Source: Homarus americanus (taxonomy: Eukaryota > Arthropoda > Malacostraca > Decapoda > Nephropidae). From it: 64,000 nt of DNA. The position numbers and the translations under genes were made by a program. Below are positions 46,357-58,900 of this stretch, one piece after another (positions within the stretch are counted from its first letter, which is position 1; each line of letters starts with the position of its first letter). A model generated the notes under the pieces. It did no database searches and had not been told where the DNA came from. It worked only from the letters and a program-made list of their open reading frames with translations. Where the stretch lies: NCBI RefSeq assembly GCF_018991925.1, contig NW_024753828.1, forward strand, positions 1,221,120-1,285,119. Reading direction: 5' to 3'.

Positions 46357-46760
46357 AAACAGTAGTGTAGTAACTTTCCCAGATGGTGTTAGGAGGGACC
46401 TGATGTGGTGTAGTAATTCCCTCACAGATGGTGTAGGAGGCCTCATTAGTATCCCTCACAGATGGTGTTAGAGGGGCCTCACGTGGTGTAGTAATTCCCT
46501 CACAGATGGTGTTATGAGGGACCTCATGGAGTAGTAATTTCACAGATGGTGTTGAGGACCTACGTGTGTAGTAATCCTCACAGATGGTGTTATGAGGGAC
46601 TCACGTGTGTAGAAATTCTCAGATGGTGTTATGAGGGACTGAGCGTGGTGTAGTAACCTCACAGATGGTGTTATGAGGACGTGGTGTAGTAATCCCTCAC
46701 AGATGGTGTTATGAGGGACTTGACGTGGTGTAGTAATTCCCTCATAGATGGAGTAAGAGG
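46357..46760. repeat. ~45-bp minisatellite
   Basis: About nine units of TCACAGATGGTGTTATGAGG followed by GACCTGACGTGGTGTAGTAATTCCC, variable in length. Confidence 0.9.
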
Positions 46761-47080
46761 TGTGGCCCCAGGCCTTCCTATCAGAGATGGATTAACACAT
46801 CGCGGGTTGTTGGTCTCACGGGCCGCATCACTGGGTACCTGGGACCTCACTGTGTGAAGGTTAACTTGAATACTACTTTTACTGTTGAGTTGTTCTCACT
46901 GACTCAAGTACTGTTCACCAATGTTCACCTCTGTTTAACACTGGTTCCATTCCTATCCCAAATGAAATTTAACTTCTGGCAGAACCTGTTGATACTCGGT
47001 GGGAGAAGTGGTTCAGGGAGGTTGGCAACAACTAATATGACCTGACTGTCTGGTGAGAGCGGCACGCCTGCATGTATGAT
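46761..47080. other. Unassigned, inside nested element
   Basis: No convincing coding or repeat structure seen. Confidence 0.5.
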
Positions 47081-47082
47081 GT

Positions 47083-47282
<200 letters not shown>

Positions 47283-48413
47283 AGTAAATGGAAAAATTTT
47301 ACTCGACACAGACATTAGTTCCAGTTACCGGTAAATAGCAGACGCTTCAGTGACGTCACTAGTGTTTACACTACACCAGCAGGTAACATTTGATGACATT
47401 ACTTGAAGTGAATTGGCCTTATTTTAAAAAACCAAGGATGGTTGGTAAAGGACTACTGAGTCAGTGGGTAAGTGTCACATTTGGGGTACTGGTCTTATAC
47501 AGCGAATAGAGCTCAAAAGCTACTTTTTAAATGGAAATTTGGGGGGGCCGTCTTATGCACCCCGACGCCTTATAGGCCAAGATATACGGTACTAAAATTT
47601 TGTCTAGTGCAAACTATTGCATGTTTATATTTAAATTAATCACTATCATATAAGAATTCCAGCAATGTTAATTATATTCTCCCATGTCAGTTCAGTGACA
47701 TTTTATAGGATAAAAACTTTAAGTCACTCTTAAGGACTGATAAATAAATAAGCACTAGACCTTGGCATCAACTGTCAAACATATCACCTCACCTCCCTTC
47801 CCCCCCCATCTTCCCAGCCAGTAAACAGACCATTTCGCATCCCTTAATTTTAGCTGTTGATTTATGAGTGTTTTTTTTAACATAATAATTAAAAAAAACA
47901 ATGTTTTGTTTATTCTAGGAGATGGGCTGATGTGCATCTGGGCAGACTCTCAGTCTTTTTAGTATTTTGTGTTTCTTTCAAGTACCAAACTAAATTATTT
48001 CATTGAAACAACACTTTGATTTAGTGCGAATTCGGTTTAAAGCGACCTCTCTTGGAACCTATCTCGTGTTATATCGACGTTCTACTGTACATGCAAGGCA
48101 AATTTACATACTGTATATGAATCACAAATCAGGTTGCATTGAGAGTCAACACACAACAGTACAGTTATGAATGGGTTACATTCCTGGATCCAGTCATAAT
48201 TCAGTTTGTTTGTAACTCAGCATCATCTTAATTTTGCAATAAAATGTGAATACACCCCATCTCTATCTGCAAAAACCTTAATATAATTATAATCCATAAA
48301 TGATACATAACACAAATTGCAAATAATATGCAGAAAAAAAAGTTTTATTAACCTTGACGACTACCCACCCTAAAGCTACCTGGGGGTTAGTACAGTGCTC
48401 AATATATAATGTA

Positions 48414-49227
48414 CAGTGGTCCCTCGGTTAACGAGCACAATCCGTTCAAGCAGGTTGCTCGTTAACCGAAACCATTGTTTCAATGGGTTTTTGGGTAATT
48501 GGTTCCAGCTCACCGAAAATTGCCTAAATTCAACAAAAAAGGTAGAAAAGTACACTTACTTTGAGGTGTGTATGTAGAAGGCTCCTGGATGATGATGATG
48601 ATGATGATGATGGGAATTAGAATGGAGGTGGAGGAGAAGGAAGAAGAGAAGGCATTGGGGTGGAAGAGAAATCACCCCATGGCACCATTTCACCCATAAA
48701 ATTTTAGTTCTCTTGGTGTATTTCAAGATTATTTTCTTTAAATCAACACTGCACTGCATTATATATTGTCAATATGTAAAATATATTTCAAAATGACCAA
48801 TAATTTGCTTGGAAACGCAGAAAAAAAGCGTTTAGTTGAAGAGAGTCTCAAGCAAGATGTTACCTCCACTGAAAACAGAGAGAGACTAACGCCTGTCTGG
48901 TGTGTTAACAGGCTGGATGGCACGCCAGAAACTAGTTTCTTTACCTTCAATTATGTTCAATAATTGTTAAAATGACAAAAAAAGTTAATATTATACTTTT
49001 AAAATTATTGAATAGTATAAACTTCTTGATATTTACTAAAATAGTAAGGAATTTAAGCCCTAAAACCGATTACTGTATTGGCGGACTAATACTACAGCTG
49101 GTGGACCGCCAAATGCAAGCGAAAACCTGTTGAAGTCGGCTCATAAAAAACTCGTTAATCGAGGGATTGGTCGTTAACCGAAGTTAAGAATCTTATGGAA
49201 GGTAAATCGTTAACCGAGGGACCACTG
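48414..49227. mobile_element. Tigger-type MITE, CAGTGGTCCCTCGGTTAACG family, copy 1
   Basis: 814 bp. CAGTGGTCCCTCGGTTAACG at the left is inverted as CGTTAACCGAGGGACCACTG at the right, with TA on both sides. Internal sequence matches 61676-62523 throughout. A 67-codon minus frame (48759-48556) and a 65-codon plus frame are shared with the other copy only because the DNA is. The terminal motif is typical of Tigger elements. Confidence 0.93.
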
Positions 49228-49622
49228 TACTGTAATGGGATCACCTTGATAAGCAGAGTTGTTTATAACTTGGGGATCTCCTGTACAGGATGGAGCGAGG
49301 TATGATATGAGTAACCTATAATAGCTACATCACCAAAAGTCAGTCATACTTTTCATACAGTTAGTGTTTAGCTGCAAGCTAGATGCTCAGTAGCTTTTAC
49401 TCCCATTCAAATTCAGAATGGTGGTTGTATTAGGGACCATTGTGGCACCAGGTTTACAAGTTTTCTCCCAAAGGATTCAGTGCTTATCAAAACTCTGCTC
49501 GACTATATGAGATCTCATGCTTCATAACCCCTGGAGATACAGTACTTGGAAACACAAGTGGGTGGAAATATGCAAATCACTAAGCTTCCTTCTGTTACAC
49601 TGTAGACATCCTGAATTCTCAC

Positions 49623-49805
49623 CTTTATACTGTTTTTCAGATGAGCAACAGCTTCAAGTAGGTGGGCGCTTCGTGGTGAAGAGGTAATGAAGGTCAGTTC
49701 TGTAACATGGATGCTTCCAAACCTTCCACCTGCATGCCCACGCCAGTTACCATTCAACACGCATATCACAGACCCAATTGCAACGATATTCTCCACTCCA
49801 TATTC
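49623..49805 (-). CDS. BRCA2: BRCA2 homologue exon, second half of OB3
   Basis: 61 codons, phase 0 at both ends. Acceptor TTTTTTCATGTCAG before GAATATGG, donor AAAG followed by GTGAGA. Encodes ENIVAIGSVICVLNGNWRG, then a glycine-rich turn, IHVTELTFITSSPRSAHLLEA and AHLKNSIK. In BRCA2 the third OB fold continues in just this way after the KFW motif: an N-x-x-W-R segment, an F-S/T-x-x-P turn and a helix. OB3 contacts single-stranded DNA during RAD51 loading in homologous recombination, in the nucleus. Confidence 0.85.
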
Positions 49806-50445
49806 CTGACATGAAAAAAATGTATTTTAATTCAGAAATTGCATTTTATGAGTGATATCAAAGTGGATGACTCATATTATTAACCCACTCTCAATCTACA
49901 GTCTTTAAAACCCATATATTGTAATGCTTTGACAGTTGCCATACAGAAGTGTCTCCTTCCAACTATAACCAAAGCTCTTTAAGATACAACCATATCATTA
50001 AACACAGAAGGGGTAAAGAGTTAAGACTGTCATGTTGATTATCAGCGGGTGTATCACCACACTCACTTCTTCATGACATCATTGTACATCTGTATCCACT
50101 TCACTCATGTCACCCACTGTTATCCAGAGTTGTAAAGTAACTAAATAAATTTACTTGATAACTGCACTCAAGTAACATTTTTGGGTATTTACTTTTTAAA
50201 AATTAATAATCAATAGAGAATTCAATAAAAAATAAAACAAAAATAATAATACTAATAGCCATAAACAAATAAAAAATGAAAAAAATAAATAAAGAGTGAG
50301 AAACGATATACAGTATGTATGTTGTGTTGTCAAAGATATAAACGAATCAAGCAGATGTTGCCAGATATTGCCAAGTGTTCAGACAATTTTGTCTGTAACT
50401 GTAGCTACAAACTGTAATAAAAATTATTAGTTTTAAAATAGTATA

Positions 50446-50763
50446 CAGGTGCTCCTCTACTTAAGAATGTTCAACTTGCAAACTTTCAGAGATACAAACA
50501 TCATCACTGAAGGGGGTTACCTGCCAGAACAGGTGTTTAATGTGGATGAGACTGGACTATTTTGAAGAAAATTCCAGATAGAACAAACATAACCTGAGAG
50601 GAGAACAGTGAGCCAGGTTTTAAGGCTGTATTAAAGGGTATAGCTGTACTAAATATCCATAATCTTTTCAATATTTACAATATGTTTGGTATCCACAGGA
50701 GTAAAGTTGGACTTACAAACAAGCCTCAGGAACGTAACTTGTTTGTAAGTAGAGGAGCACCTG
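50446..50763 (+). mobile_element. Tigger-derived MITE carrying a transposase scrap
   Basis: 318 bp, CAGGTGCTCCTCTACTTA inverted at the right end, TA on both sides. Inside, near 50530, VFNVDETGLF is readable, the first-aspartate motif of a Tigger transposase, followed by TGA where tryptophan is usual. It is therefore an internally deleted Tigger. Confidence 0.9.
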
Positions 50764-50854
50764 TACAGTAGACCCTTGCCACCCTCGGATTTCTCATCAG
50801 CATAATCCGGATCTCCACCATTTTTACTTTGTATACCATTTCACCCACCATAGC

Positions 50855-51175
50855 ATTGAATTTTGAGTTTCAGAGGTAGTCAGGACATCCACATCAGTGT
50901 TTCCTTTGAGCAGTGAATGGTAGTGCTCTTTCCAGCGCTGAAGGATGCTTTCATCGTCTTTAATTAGGGAGTTACTGTTGGATGAGCGGAGGGGGGCTAC
51001 GCCACGAGTGATTGGCCCATAAAATATTTTGTGGAACTGAAAAATTTGCGCATCTTGTGCTGATCTGCAAATTTTTGTGTTTCACATGCTTTATTTTTAA
51101 ACCAATCGTGCTTTAGATTGCGAAGTTTGCACTAGGCCGTCGATTTCTTCTTGCAGAAGGTATTACAGTCGACCC
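50855..51175 (-). pseudogene. RTE-like LINE linker fragment, right part of coding
   Basis: Minus strand reads KLRNLKHDWFKNKACETQKF, then ADQHKMRKFF and a KDDESILQRWKEHY-like segment with frame shifts. This is the region between endonuclease and RT in RTE/BovB-like LINEs. It continues upstream at 53214. Confidence 0.75.
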
Positions 51176-53211
51176 TCGTTAATTCGGACTAATAGGGGGG
51201 GAAGGGTGTCCGTTTTAGCCGATTGTCCGAATTAACCGATTTAGGGGTTAATATTGCGTTATATTTCAAAGAAAATGCAGTGAGTTTGTCCTTAGCCTTG
51301 CATACTGTATATACTCGTCTATAACCCCCCCTCGTTTATAGGTCGACCCTGATTTTATGACCAAGAAATCGTTAATTTATGATATTCCTCGTTTATAGGT
51401 CGACCCATGTTTTTGAGGGTAATGGAACAACAAAACCTTCAGTAAAAACACTCTACGTCCTATAAACTGAGGCTCGCCGTGCCTGAAACACCGAGTGCCG
51501 AAGGCAAATTATTTACCATTTATTATTATGACACTTTACACTGAAACGTGGGTAGTTTCAACAAAAATATTGTATATTTCCATTAAAGTATTTATTCAAG
51601 TCAATTAGGAGGGAATATTATTGTAATACAACAGTTTTTTATAACTAAACCATTCGAAAAGCGATTACGGTAACATCTTTTGAACGAAAGAAAGCGAAAG
51701 TCATTGTTTTCGTCACGATTTTATCCCACTTTCCACTGTAATACGTACGTAATTTCAGCAAAAATATTACATTTCCGTGAATGTATTATATCAAGCACAG
51801 TATGAATAGAATATCATTGTAATATAACAGTATTTTAACCGAAAACTATTAAAAAAACGAATAACATCTCAAGAACATCGGAAGCTTAGGTAAAGTCGTT
51901 TGTTTTTGTCATGTATTTTATCCTATTTTACATTGAAATACATCACGTTTCAGCAAAACTACTATTAATTTCCGAGAATATATTCATTCAGACGCAGTTT
52001 AGGTAAAATATATGTGTGATGTAACAGTTTTTTAACTGAAAACGATTCGAAAAACACGTACCCTCTAGCCCTGTTCAAGGAGAGGACTGGGAGAAGCTGT
52101 TTGGTGCTGCAGACGATGACAAGGAAAATGATTTGGATGGATTTTAATGAAAATATTCAGAAATATGGTATCGTAGTATTTAATCAAGTCAATTAGGATA
52201 GAATATTATTGTAATACAACAGTTTTTTAACTGAAAACCAATCGAAAAGCGATTATGGTAACATCTTTTGAACGAAAGAAAGCGAAAGTCATTGTTTTCG
52301 TCACGATTTTATCCCACTTTCCACTGTAATACCTACGTCATTTCAGCAAAAATTATTACATTTCTGTGAATGCATTGTATCAAGCACAGTATGAATAGAA
52401 TACCATTGTAATATAACAGTATTTTAACCAAAAACTATTACAAAAACGAGTAACATCTCTTGAACATCAGAAGGTTAGGTAAAATCTTTTGTTTTCGTCA
52501 TGTATTTTATCCTATTTTACATTAAAATATATCACGTTTCAGCAAAACTACTATTTATTTCCGAGAATATATTCATTCAGGCACAGTTAAGGTAAAATAT
52601 ACATGTGATGTAACAGTTTTTAACTGAAAACGATTCGAAAAACACGTGTACCGTCTAGCTGATACTCAACAGCTGGTGGTGCGTCATGCGTCGTTGTAAA
52701 CAATGGGAGGTTGAAGTAGATTACTGGGTATTATATTAAGTGTGAAATATCGAAAAGATTTTTATTACCGGTATTTTTTGTAGATCAATGAGAACTGTGA
52801 TACCGTATATGATATGATAAGTTAGCCTGTGCAAATAACTTCAACATAGACTACTGAAAACACGCTGTAAGGTAATTTAGCCTATTGTAAGTTGATGAGC
52901 TTCATTTGCTGAAGGAACTGCACAACTTTTCATTACTAATTTGTACATATTTTACGTTTCCATTGTTTACTGGCAGTAAATGGTAAATATTTTTCATGTC
53001 TGAAGCTAAAAGTTGCATCCCCCACACTAGTGGTGGAGATGTTACATTTAACCAAAAACACGCTGGTGTTTTATCCCAGCAGTGGGTGGACCAGCATTTT
53101 AGCTTAAGGTCCTGAGGTAATATTCCTAAAAAAAAAAAAAAAAAAGTTCAGATTTTGTCCGAATTATCCGAAATCCGGATTAAAGGGGTCCGAATTAACG
53201 AGGGTCGACTG
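51176..53211. mobile_element. TIR element inserted in RTE-like LINE
   Basis: CAGTCGACCCTCGTTAATTC at the left is inverted at the right (GAATTAACGAGGGTCGACTG), TA on both sides, interrupting the RTE fragment. It carries a second element from about 51298. Tigger-type ends; no transposase. Confidence 0.88.
51298..52830. repeat. Inner repeat with long internal duplication
   Basis: Begins TGTATATACTCGTCTATAACC like 58632. A segment of about 480 bp occurs twice (51586-52066 and 52172-52650, GCGAAAGTCATTGTTTTCGT in both). Between them a short frame reads GEDWEKLFGAADDDKENDLD and stops, possibly the tail of a transposase. Right boundary uncertain. Confidence 0.65.
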
Positions 53212-53213
53212 TA

Positions 53214-53400
53214 ACTTTGGTCCGAGACTGAGGGTTATTCTGCCAGTTGGTTAAAGCAGCACGTTTATCATTAATGAGTACATTGATTGCCAGGTCATTT
53301 TCATCAAACCAGTCCTGGTGTATCCTTTCAATCTGGCCGAGAGTCTTTCTGCAGCTCTGACGAGTGTTATTCGCGGCCATGGAACCTAAGCCCCTATTTC
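53214..53400 (-). pseudogene. RTE-like LINE linker fragment, left part of coding
   Basis: Frame 53380-53195 reads IERIHQDWFDENDLAINVLI followed by NDKRAALTNWQNNP, the W-F-D-E-N motif common in RTE-like elements. The reading continues at 51175 across the inserted TIR element. Confidence 0.8.
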
Positions 53401-53581
53401 ACATTAGAGTTTAGTCTTGCCAGTCGCAGATTGGCCAACCACCGGATATTTCAGGAACTTAACTTCCATGGTTGGTGAGGGACTACTATATGTAAGTCAT
53501 CCTTACTAATCAAATAGTTAAATTCATTAACAGTATGGTGAAGATTTGTGAATCAATATCGGTTAGACAAGTTATGGTTAC

Positions 53582-53846
53582 CTTGAGACCTCCCCAGAAC
53601 TTGAGAGTGAGGATGTTAATGTGGTGATCAACAATGTGCACCAACTGAAGCCCTTTGTTCAACAGCCCCACCCTCAATACCACTCCAGCAACATCAACTT
53701 CCTTCCACAATGGATTTAACTCCCCTGAAGACAGCAGGCAAAGAGGAGTGACACAGCGATCAAACTCGGGGGAACTAGCCGGAGGACCTTCCATGACTGG
53801 TTCCCATCTGGTCTGTCGAACGGCTGTAAACTGAAGGCACTCATTC
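53582..53846 (-). CDS. BRCA2: BRCA2 homologue exon, OB2-OB3 junction
   Basis: 265 bp: one base completing an arginine codon, then 88 codons. Acceptor TTTTTGTTACCACCAG before GAATGAG, donor CTCAAG followed by GTAACC. NECLQFTAVRQTRWEPV parallels the N-x-Q-L-A-A-T-K-K-T-x-Y segment of vertebrate BRCA2. PLWKEVDVAGVVLRVG and NILTLKFWGGLK give the conserved E-V-D-x-x-G-x-V start of OB3 and its K-F-W strand. No stop or frameshift. Flanking introns contain an RTE-like LINE fragment and a 2.8-kb minisatellite. Confidence 0.92.
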
Positions 53847-53946
53847 CTGGTGGTAACAAAAACAGCATAAGTGAGTGTTTTAAATTTAATCACTCAAATA
53901 TGGACAATATCTGAATTCTATGTGTCAACTAATTAGTTTCTAAGTA

Positions 53947-56712
53947 TAGTACATACTGTTAGTCTCCCTGTGTACAATAAACACTGTTAGCCTCCCTGTG
54001 TACAGTACACACTGTTAGTCTCCGTGTACAATACACACTGTTAGCCTCCCTGTGTACAGTACACACTGTTAGTCTCCCTATGTACAATACACACTGTTAT
54101 AGTACATACTGTTAGTCTCCCTGTGTACAATAAACACTGTTAGCCTCCCTGTGTACAGTACACACTGTTAGTCTCCCTGTGTACAATACACACTGTTAAC
54201 CTCCCTGTGTACAGTACACACTGTTAGTCTCCCTGTGTACAATACACACTGTTAGTCTAGTTGTGTACAGTACATACTGTTAGTCTCCCTGTGTACAGTA
54301 CACACTGTTAGTCTCCCTGTGTACAGTACACAATGTAAGTCTCCCTGTGTACAGTAAATACTGTTAGTCTCCCTGTGTACAGTACACACTGTTATTCTCC
54401 CTGTGTACAGTGCACAATGTTAGTCTCCCTGTGTACATTACACAATGATAGTCTCCCTGTGTACAGTACACAATGTAAGTCTCCCTGCACAGTAAATACT
54501 GTTATTCTCCCTGTGTACAATACACACTGTTAGTCTCCATGTAAAGTACACACAGTTGTCTCCTGTGTACAGTACACACTGTTAGTCTCCCCTGTACAGT
54601 ACTCCCTGTGTACAGTAAATACTGTTAGTCTCCCTGTGTACAGTACACACTGTTATTCTCCCTGTGTACAGTACACAATGTTAGTCTCCCTGTGTACATT
54701 ACACAATGATAGTCTCCCTGTGTACAATACACAATGTTAGTCTCCCTGTGTACAGTACACACAGTTAGTCTCCCTGTGTACAATACACACTGTTAGTCTC
54801 CCTGTGTACAGTACACACTGTTAGTCTCCCTGTGTATAGTACACACTAAAAGTCTCCCTGTGTACAGCACACACTGTTAGTCTCCCTGTGTACAGCACAC
54901 ACTGTTAGTCTCCATGTGTACAGTACACACAGTTAGTCTCCCTGTGTACAATACACACTGTTAGTCTCCCTGTGTACAGTACACACTGTTAGTCTCCCTG
55001 TGTATAGTACACACTATAAGTCTCCCTGTGAACAGTACACAGTTAGTCTCCCTGTTTAGAGTACACACTGTTAGTCTCCCTGTTTAGAGTACACACTGTT
55101 AGTCTCCCTGTGTACAGTACACACTGTTAGTCTCCCTGTGTACAGTACACACTGTTAGTCTCCCTGTGTACAGTACACAATGTAAGTCTCCCTGTGTACA
55201 GTAAATACTGTTAGTCTCCCTGTGTACAGTAAATACTGTTAGTCTCCCTGTGTACAGTACACACTGTTAGTCTCCCTGTGTACATTACACAATGATAGTC
55301 TCCCTGTGTACAGTACACACTGTTAGTCTCCCTGTGTAAAATACACACTGTTAGTCTCCATGTGTACAGTACACACAGTTAGTCTCCCTGTGTAAAACAT
55401 CCACTGTTAGTCTCCCTGGGTACAATACACACTGTTAGCCTCCCTGTTTAGAGTACACACTGTTAGTCTCCCTGTGTACAGTACACACTGTTAGTCTCCC
55501 TGTGTACAGTACACACTGTTAGTCTCCCTGTGTACAGTACACAATGTTAGTCTCCCTGTGTACAGTACACACTGTTAGTCTCCCTGTGTACAGTACACAG
55601 TATAAGTCTCCCTGCGTACAATACACAATGTTAGTCTCCCTGTGTACAGTAGACACTGTTAGTCTCCCTGCGTACAATACACACTGTTAGTTTCCCTGTG
55701 TACAGTACACACTGTTAGTCTCCCTGTTTAGAGTACACACTGTTAGTCTCCCTGTGTACAGTACACACTGTTAGTCTCCCTGTGTACAGTACACACTGTT
55801 AGTCTCCCTGTGTACAGTACACACTGTTAGTCTCCCTGTGCACAGCACACACTGTTAGTTTCCCTGTGTACAGTACACAATGTTAGTCTCCCTGTGTACA
55901 GTACACAATGTTAGTCTCCCTGTGTACAGTACACACTGTTAGTCTCCCTGCGTACAGTACACACTATAAGTCTCCCTGCATACAATACACACTGTTAGTC
56001 TCCCTGTGTACAATACACAGTTAGTCTCCCTGTGTACAGTACACAATGTTAGTCTCCCTGTGTACAGTACACACTATAAGTCTCCCTGCATACAATACAC
56101 ACTATTAGTCTCCCTGTGTACAGTACACACTATAAGTCTCCCTGCATACAATACACAATGTTAGTCTCCCTGTGTACAGTACACACAGTTAGTCTCCCTG
56201 TGTACAGTACACACTGTTAGTCTTCCTGTGTACAGTACACAGTTAGTCTCCCTGTGTACAGTACACACTGTTAGTCTCCCTGTGTATAGTACACATTGTT
56301 AGTGTCCCTGTGTACAGTACACACTGTTAGTCTCCCTGTGTACAATACACACTGTTAGTCTCCCTGTGTACAATACACACTGTTAGTCTCCCTGTGTACA
56401 GTACACACTGTAAGTCTCCTTGTGTACAATACACAATGTTAGTCTCCCTGTGTACAGTACACACTGTTAGTCTCCCTGTGTACAATACACACTGTTAGTC
56501 TCCCTGTGTACAATATTCACTTTTTGTCTCCCTGTGTACAGTACACACTGTAAGTCTCCTTGTGTACAATACACAATGTAAGTCTCCCTATGTATAGTAC
56601 ACCCTGTTAGTCTCCCTGTGTACAGTACATACTGTAAGTCTCCCTGTGTACAGTACACACTGTAAGTCTCCCTGTGTACAGTACACACTGTAAGTCTCCC
56701 TGTGTACAGTAC
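53947..56712. repeat. 28-bp minisatellite (TGTTAGTCTCCCTGTGTACA)
   Basis: About 95-100 units of TGTTAGTCTCCCTGTGTACA followed by GTACACAC, with frequent CAATACACAC and TAAGTC variants. It starts 100 bp beyond a BRCA2 exon acceptor, inside the intron. Confidence 0.97.
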
Positions 56713-57047
56713 AGTAAACCCTCACACTTCCGGACAATTAGGGGGGAGAGGGTGTCCGGATTTGGCAAATGTCCGGATGAATCGGGGGACAAATGTTTGT
56801 TTACTTAATCTTATAGTAAAAATTAGGTTATGTTCCACATCTATTAAAAGTCAAGAGTAATGCTATAAAAGTTGTGGAAAAATCGCTACAAAACTCTAAT
56901 GTGAGTTAGAAATAAAGCTAATATAATATACGTAAATATATAAAACATAATATAAAACTATAAACTAAGACATATGAAGAGCATGGGTGTTTGTGTGGAA
57001 AGTGATAGTGTGTGGAGTGGCTGACTTGCCACTCAAGCCGTTTTAGT

Positions 57048-57113
<66 letters not shown>

Positions 57114-57245
57114 TGCACGCACACAGTGCCACATTTCACAACCATTTCTGGAACATTAATGCTATAAAAGTTGTAGAAAATTCATGATACTCTAGTGTGG
57201 CTTAGAAATAAAGATAATATAATATAAAATTATAAATTAAGAAAA
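56713..57245. mobile_element. Left end of a TIR element with internal duplication and (AC)n
   Basis: CAGTAAACCCTCACACTTCC starts right at the minisatellite end (TA before it). A segment with AATGCTATAAAAGTTGTGGAAAA at 56860 recurs at 57159. Between them is an (AC)n run, 57048-57109. No matching right end found. Confidence 0.6.
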
Positions 57246-57631
57246 AACCAGTTTTTTTCTAAAAAACAGTTTTTGTGATATAGCTCGAAGGCAACGCTCA
57301 GCAATGCTACCTAGGTATGTTAATTCCTAGCCAATTCGCCAGGCCAACATACAGGCAATTAAAACATCTAATAATTACTTAATAAGTAATATTAGGACAT
57401 GTCGCTACCTGGCATTTAATTGCAATTCTCAAACCCCCTCCTTCACCCCCCACTATGCGCATCACGATCCTCATCTCTTGCCTGGCGCTTCAGCTATAAA
57501 TGTACTCAAAGGAAAGCGCCGTTAATTTGTGTTCTAATTGTTGAAATACTCACCTCCGCGAGGATATTATATACGGTATTTGTACTTAATAGCACAGTGA
57601 TGAAGTACAGTAGTGGCTTTTATTTTATGTC
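57246..57631. other. Unassigned intronic stretch
   Basis: No motif recognised; the open frame at 57420-57725 lies opposite the candidate exon that follows. Confidence 0.5.
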
Positions 57632-57785
57632 TCATTTATTGAATTGGGGCATTTTCTTATACGACCTTTGGTCAGCATGGCGACCAAAACGCATTTTCTT
57701 TGTGAAGTCGTTTAGATCGTTATGACTATCCCTTGCCTTTAAGTCACTCAGTGAATGTCGCTGCACCCTCCTGGGCTCATCTTCA
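57632..57785 (-). other. Candidate alternative terminal exon in BRCA2 intron
   Basis: A stretch of 50 codons plus stop, preceded by ATATTCTCTTTCAG. Its first base would complete the AG left by the 61198 exon donor (AG plus T, serine), so it could be spliced in frame. It encodes EDEPRRVQRHSLSDLKARDS and a basic remainder ending KKMPQFNK. AATAAATGA overlaps the stop and a second AATAAA follows within 20 bp. I recognise no domain. It could equally be a transposon-derived frame. Confidence 0.35.
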
Positions 57786-57817
57786 CTGAAAGAGAATATG
57801 TGAATATATCTACCATA

Positions 57818-58140
57818 TTTTTCGGCTTAAAAGACGCACTTTTTATGACAAAAATATACCTCGAAAATTACCATGCGTCTTCCAGGATGCTAGTCGATGA
57901 GTTGTAGCAGAGGTTTTTGAAATCAACCCCTTACAAAGACTGTTACCTCATTACAGTACTTAACAATTACAAGTATTCTCTATACAGCACTATAAAACTA
58001 TTGATTTAACTAATACTGTTGATATATTGGAAAAAAAAAAAACCCTTGCTGCTGTGTGGTTTGTTTACTAATGGCAGTGGTGTGGCACCGCCATCTATTG
58101 AGGAATTGCTAAAGGTTGTCTGCTGGTCTCAAATGCAGGA
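57818..58140. repeat. Left end of a TIR element (ACCATATTTTTCGGCTTAAAAG)
   Basis: The start resembles 43369 (ACCGTATATCTCGGCTTATAAG). No right end found before the minisatellite. Confidence 0.5.
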
Positions 58141-58158
58141 ATGTTTGTTTCTTTATAT

Positions 58159-58470
58159 GTAGGCTCTCATATTTGGACACCTATTTACAGTAGGCTCTCA
58201 TATTTGGACACCTATTTACAGTAGGCTCTCATATTTGGACACCTATTTACAGTAGGCTCTCATATTTGGACACTTATTTACAGTAGGCTCTCATATTTGG
58301 ACACCTATTTACAGTAGGCTCTCATATTTGGACACCTATTTACAGTAGGCTCTCATATTTGGACACCTATTTACAGTAAGCTCTCATATTTGGACACCTA
58401 TTTACAGTAGGCTCTCATATTTGGACACCTATTTACAGTAGGCTCTCATATTTGGATACCCATTTAGACT
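58159..58470. repeat. 31-bp minisatellite, ten copies
   Basis: AGGCTCTCATATTTGGACAC followed by CTATTTACAGT, starting at 58161 and every 31 bp to 58440, almost without variation except the last copy. Recently amplified. Confidence 0.97.
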
Positions 58471-58631
58471 GTAAAAACCCCACAAAATTAAAATCTTCCA
58501 AATTTAAATACACCTTCATCATCCAAGTAAAAAAACACACACAACAACAACATTGGCTGTCCTTATGTTTTCAACTTTATTACCACTGATAGGTAGATAT
58601 ATTTTTTTAAATTCAGAAACATTAATTAAAA

Positions 58632-58900
58632 TACCATATATACTCATCTATAACCTCCCCTCGTTTATAGGTCGACCCTGGTTTTTTGACCAAGAAATCG
58701 TTAATTTACGATATTCCTCGTTTATAGTTCGACCCACGTTTTTGAGGGTAATGGAACAACAAAACCTTCACTAAAAACGCTCTACGTCCTATAAACTGAG
58801 GCTCGCCGTGCATGAAACACGAGTGCCGAAGGCAAATTGTTTACCATTTATTATTACGACACTTTACACTGAAACGCGGGTACCGTATATACTACCTAAG
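58632..58900. repeat. Copy of the 51298 repeat, cut by gap
   Basis: CGTTTATAGGTCGACCCTGG and the following 230 bp match 51310-51560. Runs into the third 100-N gap. Confidence 0.85.

Noticed and set aside
48556..48759. Small protein MQCSVDLKK... conserved at 61834-62025
   Set aside because: Both lie in copies of one MITE, so conservation is at DNA level; indels of ATG triplets and no known domain.
53947..56712. CRISPR-like appearance (28-bp repeats)
   Set aside because: Units are head-to-tail without unique spacers and the sequence is eukaryotic; it is a minisatellite.
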